Below, in pieces: positions 21,925 to 34,352 of a DNA stretch of 64,000 bases (the first letter of the stretch is position 1; every line of letters starts with the position of its first letter). The stretch comes from Gnetum montanum (taxonomy: Eukaryota > Streptophyta > Gnetopsida > Gnetales > Gnetaceae): the NCBI GenBank assembly GCA_015680685.1, contig MNCI01023742.1, positions 1,033,048-1,097,047 of the forward strand, given 5' to 3'. The notes beneath the pieces were generated by a model, which did not search any database, was not told where the DNA came from, and saw only the letters and a list, made by a program, of their open reading frames with translations. A program made the translations under genes and the position numbers.

Positions 21925-24316
21925 ATGCCCCTCCTACAAGACCATGATAATGCCACACTTAGTGAGGAAATTCATTGGAGAACCAACAAATTAGCTGACA
22001 ATGAAGATTGGAGTACTCAACCTTATGCAGGAGTTTCTTATGTTTATGAACACCCCAATGATACTCAAAGACTCTCATCATCCAACTCTGACACCTCTAG
22101 TAAGGATGAGACATCCCATAGAACGAGGAGGCCCGAAAGGCCTAGGACCTTCTCAATAATTAACAAGAATTTTCTTGGGGATGATTGGAAGGCTTACAAA
22201 AGTCATAACAAGTTTTACAGTGCTTAGGGATGATACGGATGACTATCTTTCAAGGGATTGGTGTAGAACTAAAAATCGAGCTCACAAAGGAAATTAAGAA
22301 TGCCAACATAAACAAAGGCAACATTGTCCCAACACACGAACGCACAACTTACCTGATGACGATGAACCCCTGCTAGCCATTAGGAACCTAATGCAAATAC
22401 AATATGCTATTAGAATCTCATGTAGGCATTGTAAAGAGAGTCATCTACCCAAGCTTGATTTAAACAACTTTCCCAAGTTTCTAGGAGGCTATGATTTAGA
22501 TCCGCAACATCATTTACAAGCCTTCTATGATGCCTATGCATGGAACAAAATTGATAACAGTTGGCAAAAACTTAAGCTCTTCCCTATGACACTTGTTGGC
22601 CAAGAAAAAGTATGGTATAGATTGTTAAAACAAAATTCAATACGACATTGGCCAACAATGGTAGAAGCTTTTAATGAAAGATATCAAACCTACACAAGAG
22701 TGTCAGCCTTGAGGAAACAAATCCAAGAATGGAAACAAGCACAACATGAACCCTTGGACATGGCCTTAGAAAGATATTACACACTATTAAACAATTGTCT
22801 AGGCCATGAGTTCTCCGAAGAAAGGCTAATGAATCATATCATTGATGGGCTACATAATGAAACAAGAGAGACCTTAGGAATGTATGCCCAAGGTCAACTA
22901 TACGAACTACGAACCCATCAATTACAAGAGCTTATTAAGCAAGTAGCAAAAGAAGAAGGAGAACTAGCCAAATGGGAGAATGTTGAAAGTTCTCAACAAG
23001 ACCAAAATCTCAACTTAACAAGGGTCCATAATCATAAAGAGGAGAAATACACTCACTTCAAGGAGGTGGAATCATCTTTGCCCATCCTACAATCATTAGA
23101 TGAATTTGAGGCAAAGGTCAATAAGATGGTGGACTAGGTACATGAAAGATGTGGAGAATATGCCAACATCATTAGAGGAAGAGTTATACCAAACCAAGAA
23201 ATAGGATGGGACACCATGCAACAATCAAAACAAAGGGTAGAAGATCATAAGAATAAGAGCTCAACTGCCAATTTCACATATCAATGTAACGTCTTTCTGT
23301 ACGATCACCCCAAGGGCCAATGCCTAGTCTTGTCACATTTACATGAGCATTGGGGAGGAAAGTTACATCCATATTTCGTACAGAAATATCCGGTTCAACC
23401 ACAGTGGCAAAAACCTCAGTCATGGGGGAGGCCACCGCCAGCTAAACCATACCCTTCATATGTCCCAATGCCAAATGCTTATTATTATATTCAACACCCT
23501 ATTTATCCATCAAGCTCATCATCCTCTACCTCACCTCATCGTTATCATTCTTCCAAGTACTATCCACCCATGTCCTCTCCAACAAGATCACCACCTCATG
23601 TGCCTTACACTTATCACACTTATCCTCAACCTCAATATTCTCATACTTCACCCCCTCCTACATCACAGCCACATTATCATTCTCCTCAATACTATCATCC
23701 CATGTCCTCAACACAACCACTGCCTTTTGTACCTCACACTTCTCCTAATGTTCAACATTCTCATCCTTTTCCTCCTTCTACATCGCCACCAACTATTCCT
23801 GAAGTTTTTCCACCACAGCACAAACCCACAAACATTACTTGTGCTGCTACTCCCAATAGCAATGGAGGTCCTTCAGAACATCGAAATCATCCCTTCTTTA
23901 GACATGACCATCAAAAGGGACACCACAGTTCAGGTACCACTACATCCGCCAACTCGGCACAAACCCAACACTGTGGTGCATCTTCCTCTTCAAACCCAAT
24001 GCCTCATGTTACCTCATCAAGGCCACCACTTAACACTCAAACAACCATACGACCCAATGACTACAGCCATGGAGGGTGACATCTTGATCCTTGCATACCA
24101 TCTAATGATCCCAATTATCATAGTGGGTCAACTCATTATCCAGAAACTACATCTTATAACTTGCCCCACTATGGTTACTATAATCAAGTGTGTTAACCCC
24201 AATGGGGTCAGTATGACCAGGTCCCAATATTTCCAATACGTAAGGATCCTAATCTTCCATTTATTGATTCTAGTCATGCTCAACCATTTTCGTATGGGGA
24301 GTATCCTCCATTCTAA
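21925..24316 (+). pseudogene. gag: gag of element B, interrupted by a few stops and a frame break
   Basis: Start ATG at 21925 (MPLLQDHDNATL). One break lies at 22228-22390, then an open run of 248 codons holds the Gag core: AFYDAYAWNKIDNSWQKLKL, then FPMTLVGQEKVWYRL, then FNERYQT, then HIIDGLHNETRETLGMYAQG. A single stop at 23137 separates this from a 287-codon run with the Cys/His motif CNVFLYDHPKGQC (near 23284) followed by HLHEHW, and then a very Pro/His/Ser/Tyr-rich tail. The last codons, GEYPPF, end at 24316. Gag would form the particle, and the Cys/His motif stands where other elements carry a CCHC nucleic-acid-binding knuckle. It matches element-A gag along its length. Confidence 0.9.
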
Positions 24317-26275
24317 CAACATAGAATTAATAAATATTTTTCTAATTCTTTAATTTTTCAACTTTTTGTTTTCCAGTTTTTCACCTTTTAATTTATTGTT
24401 TTATCTTTTTTTCTTTTAAGTTTTTGTTTTGCAGCATCGTTATACTCTTTCATTTCTTTGTGTGTTTATTTATTTTGTTTCGTTAAGTTTGTCACTTAAT
24501 AAGTGCTCCGCATATGGTATGAACTGTATTCCATTGATTGCTAATGTTTGGTTTTTACCTTTAAGTTATGATGTTGATACTAAGATATGGTTCTTTTGAT
24601 ATAGTAGGCAATGAGTCCACTTCATCCATACAACCATAAAATTCTACGGTCTCTCTTGGCTTGGAACTGTACAGTTCCTTTCTCAATAATAAGAACTATC
24701 AACGAATTAGTGACTGGATATTTCTCAAACTAAAGAAGGACTCAAGGACTGAAAAGGGTGTGACTTCAAGGGGATTTGATGCACTTGTGCTAGCCATTCT
24801 CTTGGGTGCTTGGATTTTTTCTTCTTGAGTTTTCCATCCCATTCTAACACTGCTCCATTATCGGGAAGCCGAGCTAATAAAAATAACAAAGTCTTTGCAT
24901 GGTGTGGTTCTCACATATAAATACATAAAACACAAAAAAAAGAAAAAGAAAAAGAAGAAGAAGAAGAAAAGAAAAAAAATAGTAAGGATTCAAAGCACAC
25001 CCCTTAGATGAAACAATCATCTAGGCTACAAGCATTGGTTATGGAACTAAAATAAACATGTTCCCTCTAACTAAGCCCCTTCTTGCTTCCTATTCTCTCC
25101 TCCTTCATTTCGTTGAAATGGTGGTGACTCTCTCCTCCTTCATTTCGTTGGAATGGTGGTGACTCTTTGGTGAAGACATTCTTGTTACTTCAAGTGGATG
25201 ATTGGCCGAATATGTTAATGCGAAGTCACTGGAGGTGGTTTGTTCGAGGCTGGATTTGGAATGAGATTTCCTAAGTCACATTAACCATGAAATACACAAG
25301 GGGCTGTACACCACCTTGTTCTTGGGATTCCATTCCATTCTCTTCTTTCCCATCATTCTTCTCTATTTTTCACCTCATTGCTGGTTGTATCAGTAGTTCA
25401 TATTTTGGTTGATGCATTGTTTCTTTGTGGTAAATTCTTGTGGTTAAGACATTAACTCTTGTTCCAAATGACATTCCTAGAGCCTATTGACTCTTTGAAT
25501 GTGGGTTTGTCAGGGCATTAAGGGCATGAGCCTGCTTTGGGGAGGACCCACTAACATTCCTATTTGGTGCATCCGTTAATTTCTTTCCTTTAAACATTTT
25601 TGCAATCAACATTTATTTGTTCATCTCCATCTTTGACATCCATTTTATCGGTGTGGCCGTTGTCTCTTTTTGTTTGTCTTTCTTATTCCTTATCTTTTTT
25701 CCATTCTATGGCTACCAGAGGTTTTCTCTCAGTCATGGGGGTCTTGGTCCAATTTTTTTGATTTTCTCCTAACCCCTACACCTTCGGTAATCACCAATAT
25801 TATATCTCTAGATCCGTATCAGCCATATCACAACTTAGCCAATGGACCTTACATCGAAGCAAGGTATCAATTGCATTGTGATTTGTTTACCCTTGCTAAT
25901 ATAAAGACTATGTTGTGTGTATAGATGGCAATCATACGTCAACAGATTGGATCTGGAGGGAACACTTGGAAGGAATCGGTGCTGAAGCAGCTATGCAAGG
26001 AGCAAGCTCAATGGTGCGCTTATGGATAGACAACGAAAGGCGCAATCTTGGCATTGGTAGCAGTAGACTTCTTCTCTCTTCTCTCTTCTCTATCAGCTAC
26101 CAAATAAGGTCTGATGTCAAATGTATAAAGTGTTCACTCTTGTTGTCGTGAACACCAGTTGTGTCTTGTCTTGTAATGATGGTCCGTTCACATGTCGTCC
26201 CATTCACCATTAGTTCCATTTGAGTCAATAATCCCATACCTTCCCAATATTTTGTAAGGAACTCAAGGATGAATT
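24317..26275 (+). other. Untranslated spacer of element B with a short extra-ORF remnant
   Basis: It contains the landmarks seen in A, C, D and E: GTGTGACTTCAAGGGGATTT near 24760, an A/AAG microsatellite at 24930-24981, GGCTACAAGCATTGGTTATG near 25023, and AAGGGCATGAGCC...GGACCCACTAAC near 25530. At 25708 ATGGCTACCAGAGG begins a short decayed frame in the place where A carries its extra ORF. It shows no domain and is probably a deletion remnant. Confidence 0.55.
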
Positions 26276-26295
26276 TTTATTTAGTCATGGGGATA

Positions 26296-27093
26296 TGATG
26301 GGATGCAATATCGTATGGGCCACGATATCGCGTACGCGATATCGCAGCCCACCGCCAGTTCTATAAATAAGAGGCAACTCTCCCTTGTTTCATCATCTAG
26401 ATTTAGACCTTAGCTAAACTCTTGCCATTTTTCCATTCCAGAGATAGAATAATTTCCATGTGCCCGTAGTAGGAATCTCAAAGTAAACAAATCTCTATTC
26501 GAGCGAATTATACCTGAGCACACATTTGTGTGCGGTAATAAAGATGAACTTTCTGATAAACCTTGCAGCATGTAGACTAAGCTAAATAGGATTTAATTAC
26601 TGTTGAATGTTTAATTACTTTCCTAGTTAATCTCTTCTCACCCTTAAACTCATGTTAAACGTGGAATGAGTACAATGTAATCATGGGCATTTAAGTGTGA
26701 CTACTTGGTAACCCAGTAGTGTACCTAGGATCTGCACTTGGTGATCCCAGTGGCAGTCGTGCACAAAGTTTAGGATGTGTACGGATGATTAAGGATGGAT
26801 GCTCATTGCACTTAGGCTAGATTAGATTCTCTTACCCTTTCCTCCTAGCTTAGTAATATTACCTTCCATTGCCTTTAGAAGTAGCATTAGATTAGGAACA
26901 CATCATACACCTCACTCTGGACTAAACCATACATGACAAAGCTAATACTAGTCTAGGTGGGAAGATAGTGAACTGTGACCTAAGGTTAATGATCTAGGTG
27001 CCACAACTAGTCCATCTGCGGAGTTTGATTAGATCACACGTGAAAATGCTCGTATTCATATGGTTGAGTATAGGGGTACCTCGCCACTCATCA
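26296..27093 (+). repeat. 3' LTR of element B
   Basis: TGATGGGATGCAATATCG ... GCCACTCATCA. U3 has CACGATATCGCG and GTACGCGATATCGC palindromes before CTATAAATAAG. It is preceded by AAGGATGAATTTTTATTTAG and TCATGGGGATA, the shared polypurine-tract block. Differences from the 5' LTR are mostly C-to-T and G-to-A. Confidence 0.92.
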
Positions 27094-27098
27094 GTATG

Positions 27099-28790
27099 TA
27101 ATGTGTAACACATAACTATTAAATGCCTTGTCTCATCGGTGGTTACACTTGACTAGGTTGTGATTGTGGTTGATTGGTTTCTTGAGTAGTGTTAGTGAGA
27201 AGGCTGATAGATAGGGTTAATTAAATTAAGCAGTTAATTAAATTTGAAAAAGTTCAAGACAAGGAAATATTTGAAGAGGGTATAAGAAATCACAATAATG
27301 AAAAGAAGAATTCACTGAAAATTGTTGTGAAGATGTATACAATTAGATGTCATTGATGGGGTAAACAAAAAGAATTTGATTATAATAATGTTTAAGGGTA
27401 AAGAACTTAACTAACCCAACCAAAATATATGCAAGTGGGTCCTCCCAAAAGTAGGCACAGGCCTTTTATGCCCTTGCATAACTTCAAACCAAAGAGTTTG
27501 TGGGCTCCATGGATGATTAATGGTTATGGAAGGTTAAGTACAAAAACCTAGAAGAAACTAACTAAGAATTTTGACACATCAAACCAAGACATTGAACCAA
27601 AACATGAAATCGATAGTGAGGTGAGACATGGAAAGCATAAATGGATGAGAGAGAGTGGAATGGAGTTCCTAATTATGGTTACATGAAGTCCCTTGTGGAT
27701 TTTGTGGTTAATTGACTTGATAGAATCCATCCTTAGTCTAGACTAAAACCAACCACTTTTAGTGACTTTGCATCGACATTCTAAGGCTAATCCATCCCCT
27801 GAGACACAAGAGTGCTCCCACAAAACAACCACCATTTCTTATTAGAGAAGAAGTAGGAAGTGAGAAAGGACCTTAGTTATAGGGAACCAGTCCCATAACC
27901 AGTGCTTGTAGCCTATTTATTCTATCTAAGGGGTGTGCTTTGAATTTCCATTATTATATTTTTTTCTTTTGAAATAGAAACCACACCATGTAAAGACACA
28001 TGCATTTATTTTGTCCAAGGGATGTGCTTTGAATTCTCATCTTTTCTTTTCTTTCCTTTTTCTCTTTTCTTGATGAGAACCATACCATGTGAGGATGTAT
28101 GCATTTATTTTGCCCAAGGGATGTGCTTTGAATTCTCATCATTTTTTTTCTGATGAGAACCACACCATGCAAGGACTTATTCAACTTCCTTTTATCGTAT
28201 GACATGAAATGATAAGAAATTCATGAAAACACACATGCACCCAAGCAAACAGAAATGCAAAAAAAAAAAATACCAAATCCCCTTGAAGCCACACCTTGTT
28301 CAAACCTTTGAATCCTTCCCAATTTCAAAAACTTCCAAAGTTACAAATTTATTAAAGTTTTATTAATGAAAAAGGGACTGCACATCTCCAAAATAAGGAA
28401 AACCATAGAGTTTGTGGATGGGTGGATGCTGTGGACTCACTATTTGTTACATGAAAAGAAACCATGTTCTAATTATCCGTAATGAAGTTCAAAGCTAAAA
28501 ACCAGACACTAATAATCAAATAAAAATAATACATACCACCATCAAGTAACACATTATCAATGTACCTAGCAATCATTAACAAAAAGTTAGAAAATCATAC
28601 CAAATAAAAGAAAATATAAAAGAAAGTGTAAAATGTTCAAGAAATATCAAATGTACTAACAATGGTGTAAAATAAAAATTAGAAAAGATTAATAACATAA
28701 AAATAAAAAGATGTAAAGTAAAGAATATGTAAAATAAAAAGTTGTAAAACAAAAAAGTTTGAAAATTTGAGGAGCCACTTTGTATGGTGA
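27099..28790 (-). other. Untranslated spacer of element E upstream of the B insertion
   Basis: No coding signal. Landmarks shared with D, in the same order, include GGCTACAAGCACTGGTT on the minus strand near 27900 and the CACTTTTAGTGACTTTGCAT block near 27756. Two imperfect direct repeats (about 28015-28075 and 28100-28155) contain CCAAGGGATGTGCTTTGAAT. Confidence 0.55.
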
Positions 28791-31700
28791 GCATGAGTGG
28801 CCATCTCCCCCATGACCTACTTGAAAGGAGGAGATCCAAAATATGAAGCATGGTTGTCCACTTGATGAGGTGCTTGTTATGTTAGCTAGCATATGCTCAT
28901 GGAAAAGTTTGATTTGTTGGATGTTAACTAGTTGTTTCTTGTTTGGGCTCTCAAGTTTATAAGTCATCATGGCCCTAGAAGAAAAAGTCTTATAAATAAT
29001 GTAAGGACTTTTTCACAATGTTTGAAACTTAGTTCATTGAGGTACATGTGTAGGGTTCTAGTAAAGAACCTTGTCTCCTAGTTGAAATTTGACTTTTCTA
29101 ATTTTTAGGTCATGACCCTTTTTGTTATAGGCCTTGTGCAACTCATTAGATGATAGGGCTACTAATCAATTTTCATCTAGCAAGTTGAGATTCAGCAGTC
29201 ATTCTTTTTGGGCTAGACTTAAGTCAAGGTCAAGGTCACAAGTTGTTGAAAGTGTACAGAATTCAGATTGAATAGGAAGTGTTGGTAGTTTTTCATACAC
29301 AAGCTCGTAAGAAGAGTAGCCTATAGGAAGTTTCTAACTTGAGTGGTAGGCCCAAAGGGCATCATTTTTTTTTATGCTTTGGTCCTTCCTATACTTGCTA
29401 ACAATTCTTGTTAGTATCCTTGTGATTTCCCTATTGGTAACCTTAGCTTGACCATTAGCTTGGGGATGGTAAGGTGTTGTGAGTTTATGTTCAACCCCTA
29501 AGCATTTCATGAGCTTTCGAAAAGTAGTACTTGTAAAATGAGTTCCATTGTTAGAAATTAATGCACATGGCACACCAAACCTATTTACAACATTTTGTTG
29601 TACAAACTGAGTAGCAATAAAAGATGTACAATCGATGATGGCTGCTACTTCTACCCATTTCATATAATAGTCAATAGCAACTATGATGTATGCCTTTCCA
29701 TTTGACATGGGCATGATGGGATCCATGAAGTCAATGCCCCAGATGTTGAATGGTTCTAGTGGTTGAATCCATTATTGAGGTCCCTCCATTCAAGTAGCCA
29801 TTCCACCATTTCATTGGCATGATTCACATAAGGGAATGTAATGTTGAACATCCCTAAAGAGTGTTGGCCAATAGTACCCTGCCATCAGGATTTTAATTAC
29901 CATGCATCTCCTAACATAGTGTCCTCCACAAGGACCTTTATGAGCATCTTAGATAACATGCAATTGATCAGCATCAGGAACACACCAACAAACTAGGCCA
30001 TCAGCGCACACCTTGTAGAGGTGTCCATTGATTTCCATGAAGTCATTTACCTAGTGAAGAAACTATTATTTCTTCTAGTGATCCAACCCTTGTGGCATCT
30101 CCTGAGTGAGAATATAAGTAAGAATGTTATCATACCATTTTTGCTCATTAGGCATTTGTTTAGTTATAACTCCAACAAAGAGGAGTTCATTAGGAAACAT
30201 GTCAAAGAGTGAGCTTTCTTCCTCTTTGTCATTCCATTGCAATCGAGAGAAGTGATCAACAACCACATTCTCATTTCCCTTTCGATCTACCATCGTGAGA
30301 TCAAATTCCTACAATATTACCAACCATCATATGACATGGGGGCTCACCGTTGGCTTGTTCATTAGGAAGTGAATGGCACTATGATCAGTGTGCACAAACA
30401 CCTTATATCCAAGCATGTAATGCCTGAAATTTTCTAGAGTAAACACCGCTATTATCAATTCTTTTTTTTAGTGGTGTAGTTCAATTGTGCACCCATAATG
30501 TTTCGATTAGCGCAGTGGATGTAGTATAGATGTTTCTTTTCATCTAACTACATCATCATAGTTTCCAAGGCATAATTTGATGCATCCATCATGATATGGA
30601 ATGGCTTGGACCAATTGAGTGCTTGTAGGATTGGATTTTCTACAAGCTTCTCTTTTAGGTCCTGAGAAGCTTTCTCACATTTTTTAGTCTAGATGAAGGA
30701 AGCATATTTCTTTGTTAGCTCAACCAACAGTTTTGCAATCTTAGAAAAATTCTCTATGAATCACCAGTAGTAGCCAGTATGTCCAAGGAATGACTAAACA
30801 TCTTTAACTATTTCTGGTTGATGGGTTATTCTTTGGATGACCCTTATTTTTTTAGGGTCCACCTCAATTCCTACTTGCAAGATTCTATGCTCTAGTACAA
30901 TGCCCTCTTAGACCATGAGGTGACTCTTTTGCCAATTGAGTTGCAAGTTGGTTTCAACACACCACTTCAACACTTGCTCAAGGTAGTCCAAGGTTTGCTC
31001 AAATGTAGCTCCATAGGTGGAGAAGTCATCCATGAAGACTTCCATCCCACTACCAATCTACTATTGAAAAATGCTTAGGACCAGGAATTGGAATGTGGTA
31101 GGAGCATTGCATAGATAAGACAAAATCTTATGACATGCAAAAGTTCCCTAGGGACTCATGAATGTTATTTTTGCTTGGTCCTCTAGTGCAATTTGGACTT
31201 GGTTATAGCCACTATAACCATCTAGAAAATTGTAGTAGAAATGCCCAGATATTATGTCAAGCACTTGGTCAATAGATGGCAATAGAAAGTGATCCCTGAA
31301 TGTTGTCATGTTCAGAAGCCTAAAATTGATGCAGACCCACCACTTTCCACATTTCTTTGGAATAATTACAAGTAGGCTAACCCACTCGCTATTCGCAATG
31401 GGACAGATGAACCCCACCTTGAGGAGTTGCTCGATTTGATAATTGACAATTTGCTTCAATTTGGGGTTCAATTGCCTCTATGGCTATCATTTTGGCTTTA
31501 TGACTAGGTTGATGTAGATGTGATATTGGCATATCCTAGGATCAATCCCTGTGAGTTTAGTATATGACCAAGCAAAAGTTACTGAACATCTTTCAACTAC
31601 TTTCAATAGCATCTTTTTCTGTTTTGGAGCAAATTTTGCATTGATTATAACTAGCTTTCCATTTTTCAAAAATACATATTCCATTCTAGCTGGTAACGTT

Positions 31701-32440
31701 TTTAGCTCAAGGGGCTCTTGTTTGAATTTTTCAAGAATTTCCAACTCTTCCTAATGAGTGTCATCATTTATGTCATCAGAGAGTTGGTGATGAACTTGCT
31801 CTGGTTCATCCATGCCAATGACATATGCATATGTCAGGCTCTTCTTTGGTTCCATGCAAAGTGTGATGCTTTCTAAATCAATGGTCAGTCACTAGGTGTC
31901 CTCCTATTTTATGGCTACAGCATACAAACACCTTTGAATTTCTACTTTTAGTACACACTACTTACATGCAAAAATGGATGCTTACTTTATGGCCAAAGTT
32001 TCTACACATAATTACACCCTGTATTTTTGTACATGATGCATGGAACTCTCTTCTTCCCAATCTTTCCAAATGCATTTTATTTAGATATCTTCAGGGAAAG
32101 ATCTCTAATGCCCATTCTTGCATTAATGGTGCTTAGCCATGCTCTTTCCATGATGATTGGAAAATCCCCTTTGTAGTTTTTCACTTTGATTACAAGGAAA
32201 TAAGTAGGATAAGACCACCCATAGACAATGGTCACAATGTCTTCTACCAGTTCCAATGGAATAGTGATGGAATGGTCTACCAATTCTAATTTTACGTTGC
32301 TCTTCTTGAGAGGAGGCAAGTTCTAGGTAGTGTACATCTCATGAGAAATCAAATTAACACCAGAACCTAAATCGAGAAGAGCCTTGCATGGTTCATTCCC
32401 AAAAATCTATAAGTAAATTAAAGGACTTCTGGGATCAACT
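28790..32440 (-). pseudogene. pol: Decayed pol of element E (protease, RT, RNase H, integrase)
   Basis: From high to low coordinates: a retropepsin segment (EPCKALLDLGSGVNLISHEM at about 32390, then FPIIMERAWLSTINA), the RT with KLKQIVNYQIEQLLKVGFIC, FLDGYSGYNQV and an FMDD catalytic box near 31030, RNase H with FHIMMDASNYALE (about 30620), a His/Cys zinc finger ending CESCQ (about 29820), and an integrase core at 29726-29334. In that core the catalytic Asp of DNGTHFT reads Asn and the Glu of QVEVTNRE reads Lys, so integrase is dead even apart from its stops. The family resemblance is Athila-like, with a single RNase H and no chromodomain seen. Confidence 0.83.
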
Positions 32441-33339
32441 AATTTCCTGGGAAGGTTTGTTGCATAGATCCAATCAAACATAGTGTGAGTAAGTGTTACG
32501 GTATGAATTCTTGGTAGAGTTTGGTTTGAAGAGGTAGGAGCAAGGTTGTCAACCCCGGGTATAGGTGAAGGCTTAGGTGGACTACAGGGTCGAAAGAAAG
32601 GTCTTTTCTTTGATCATGCATTCAACTCCTCCGATTGATGAGTGAGTTGCAAATTAATAGCCCTCATAGCATTGTGTTGTTGTGGTTGAGCAAGTAGTTC
32701 AACCTGCATTAGTAGAGTAAGCAGTAGCTATGCAATTGGAGGAGGAGTGTGTGCAAGGATAGGAGGAGGATAAGAATAAGAGGTGGTGTCCCTTCTTTCA
32801 TGTGGGAAATGAACTTGATAATAATCTGAAGAAGGGTAATAAGGCTAAAAATTAGATCCCTTGTTACTAGAATCAAGATTGTAAACTGTGGAGTGCAGAT
32901 TTTGATTGTGACCTCCATCATCGAAGTCAAAGAAGGGTTTCCCACTAGCTTGTTGGTACAACAGGAATGGAGAATCGTTAAGTCCTTTTCCCTTTGAAAA
33001 TTCACAGCACTATTCTAGTTGTCGATCTTGTAGACATTGTGCTTTAGTGGGAAGGTAATCCCTAGCATCAACATCTTCTACAATATACTTCCCATGGTGG
33101 TCTTGAAGACCACATTATGCAAGCATTTGATAAAGCATTGTAGGAGTAGCATAATTGGATGGCAACATAATGTTGCCCTTCATGTCACACCACCATAATT
33201 GTTCATCCTGGTGTAGGATGAAGGTGAGGTTTGGCACATACTCATTAGGATGAATATATATAATTCAATATTGTTAAGGCTTTGGTGGATTAACTCTATT
33301 AGCCTTGGGGGAAGAATTTCTCCTATGAGAAGAAGACAT
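32441..33339 (-). pseudogene. gag: gag remnant of element E lacking the capsid core
   Basis: ATG at 33339 (MSSSHRRNSSPKANRVN), nearly the same start as the gag of elements C and D. The translation passes a Tyr/Pro/Ser/His-rich tail (about 33000-32750) and reaches protease. The Gag core motifs present in A-D (LKLFPxTL, FNERY, IIDGL) are absent, and the distance from start to tail is too short to hold them, so the capsid region has been deleted. Several stops. Confidence 0.65.
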
Positions 33340-33498
33340 TTTCAGTTACTAAATAAAATTCATAGTGTGCTTTGAGAATTTATTGTACTAATTGTGAAAT
33401 AAGATATGAATCTAAGGTTTGTTTCAATGATTTAAATGCTTTTTCTAAGTTCTAAATAGCACACAAAACAACAAAAAGATCCCTAGTAACAATCCCAA

Positions 33499-34352
33499 TG
33501 ATTAGTGGTGAGGTACCCCTACACCTATCCATACGAATCACTAAGGTGTTACACATGATTCGGTTGAGTTCCATGGACCTATAGTTATCTAATTTACTAG
33601 CTCTTCTAGGAAGTGAAATGGGTGTTGAGAACACCCTTTGTCTTTTCAATTACACTTGTGAGGTTCAAGGATATGGTTTAAGTGTAATTGAGGTATATGA
33701 TTTTTCTTATTTTATATTTTATGAGTTTGATCGCCTACAAAAAGAATGAATGGTGAAGCAATTTAAAATCTAATTCATTTACTGCCTATCTAGCCTAACA
33801 CAAGTAACCATTCCATTTTCTTGAACACATATAGCATTGTTGGGCTACCAAATGTTAAGCGTTGCTGGGTTACCGAGTGCTATATAAATGCTTGAAGTGG
33901 TTGTGCTCATGTTCATTAGCTGCTGGAAATAAATTACTTAATTCAAATTCATTAAAATAAAGAGCATGAAAGTAAAATGTAATAAACAAAATATTATGCT
34001 ATTCTCAATGCTGCAAGGATTTTCAAAAGAGTTCATTTTATTCTTGTCACTCTGCTATGCTTAGGTACATCAATGCTCAAATAAAGAACCCTACACACTT
34101 AGACTCCTTCTACATGCACTCAGAAAATATTCTAACTCTAAGGAAGAGAAACAGCAAGAGCTTTGCTACCTTAACTAAGAAAGAACAAAAACTGACTAAA
34201 AAATTGACTTCAAAATAGGAGCCTAGATGTGGTATTTATAAACCTAGGGTAAATGCTTTGACATCACTTACACAACATCACATCAAGACCTTGACTTCAT
34301 GGCTCCAATGTCACGTACTCGACATTGAGCCCAACATAAATGTAGTTCATCA
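33499..34352 (-). repeat. 5' LTR of element E
   Basis: Minus strand: TGATGAACTACATTTATG ... CACCACTAATCA, with a TATAAATACC box near 34240. The primer-binding site follows at 33498 downwards (TTGGGATTGTTACTAGGGA), a decayed tRNA-Asp type. Confidence 0.88.

Larger units (their letters stand above)
21003..27093 (+). mobile_element. Retroelement B: gag-only non-autonomous LTR element nested in E
   Basis: LTRs at 21003-21783 and 26296-27093 flank a gag and an untranslated spacer, with no pol domain between them. A perfect target-site duplication GTATG (20998-21002 and 27094-27098) fixes both ends. It is opposite in strand to its host E. Removing it joins two E segments whose order matches element D (the ACTACAATTATAAC...TATGTAA region near 14810-14850). 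It is the youngest layer of the three-level nest and has the longest open gag pieces of the gag-only elements here. Confidence 0.92.
19719..34352 (-). mobile_element. Retroelement E: Athila-like LTR element nested in D and itself interrupted by B
   Basis: LTRs at 34352-33499 (5') and 20613-19719 (3') enclose a gag remnant, a full set of pol domains and an untranslated 3' part that is split by element B (21003-27093). Flanks are TAAAG (19714-19718) and CAAAT (34353-34357), three of five bases matching, read as a decayed target-site duplication. The stronger proof is that the host element D regains its frame when E is removed. Without B the element would be about 8.5 kb. It carries pol but lacks the capsid region of gag and nearly all of the extra ORF. 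Confidence 0.85.

Noticed and set aside
23343-24353. A 336-codon open frame overlapping element-B gag
   Set aside because: It is the alternative frame of the Pro/His/Ser-rich gag tail, made of Ile/Leu/His/Thr low-complexity sequence; the gag frame matches relatives, this one does not.
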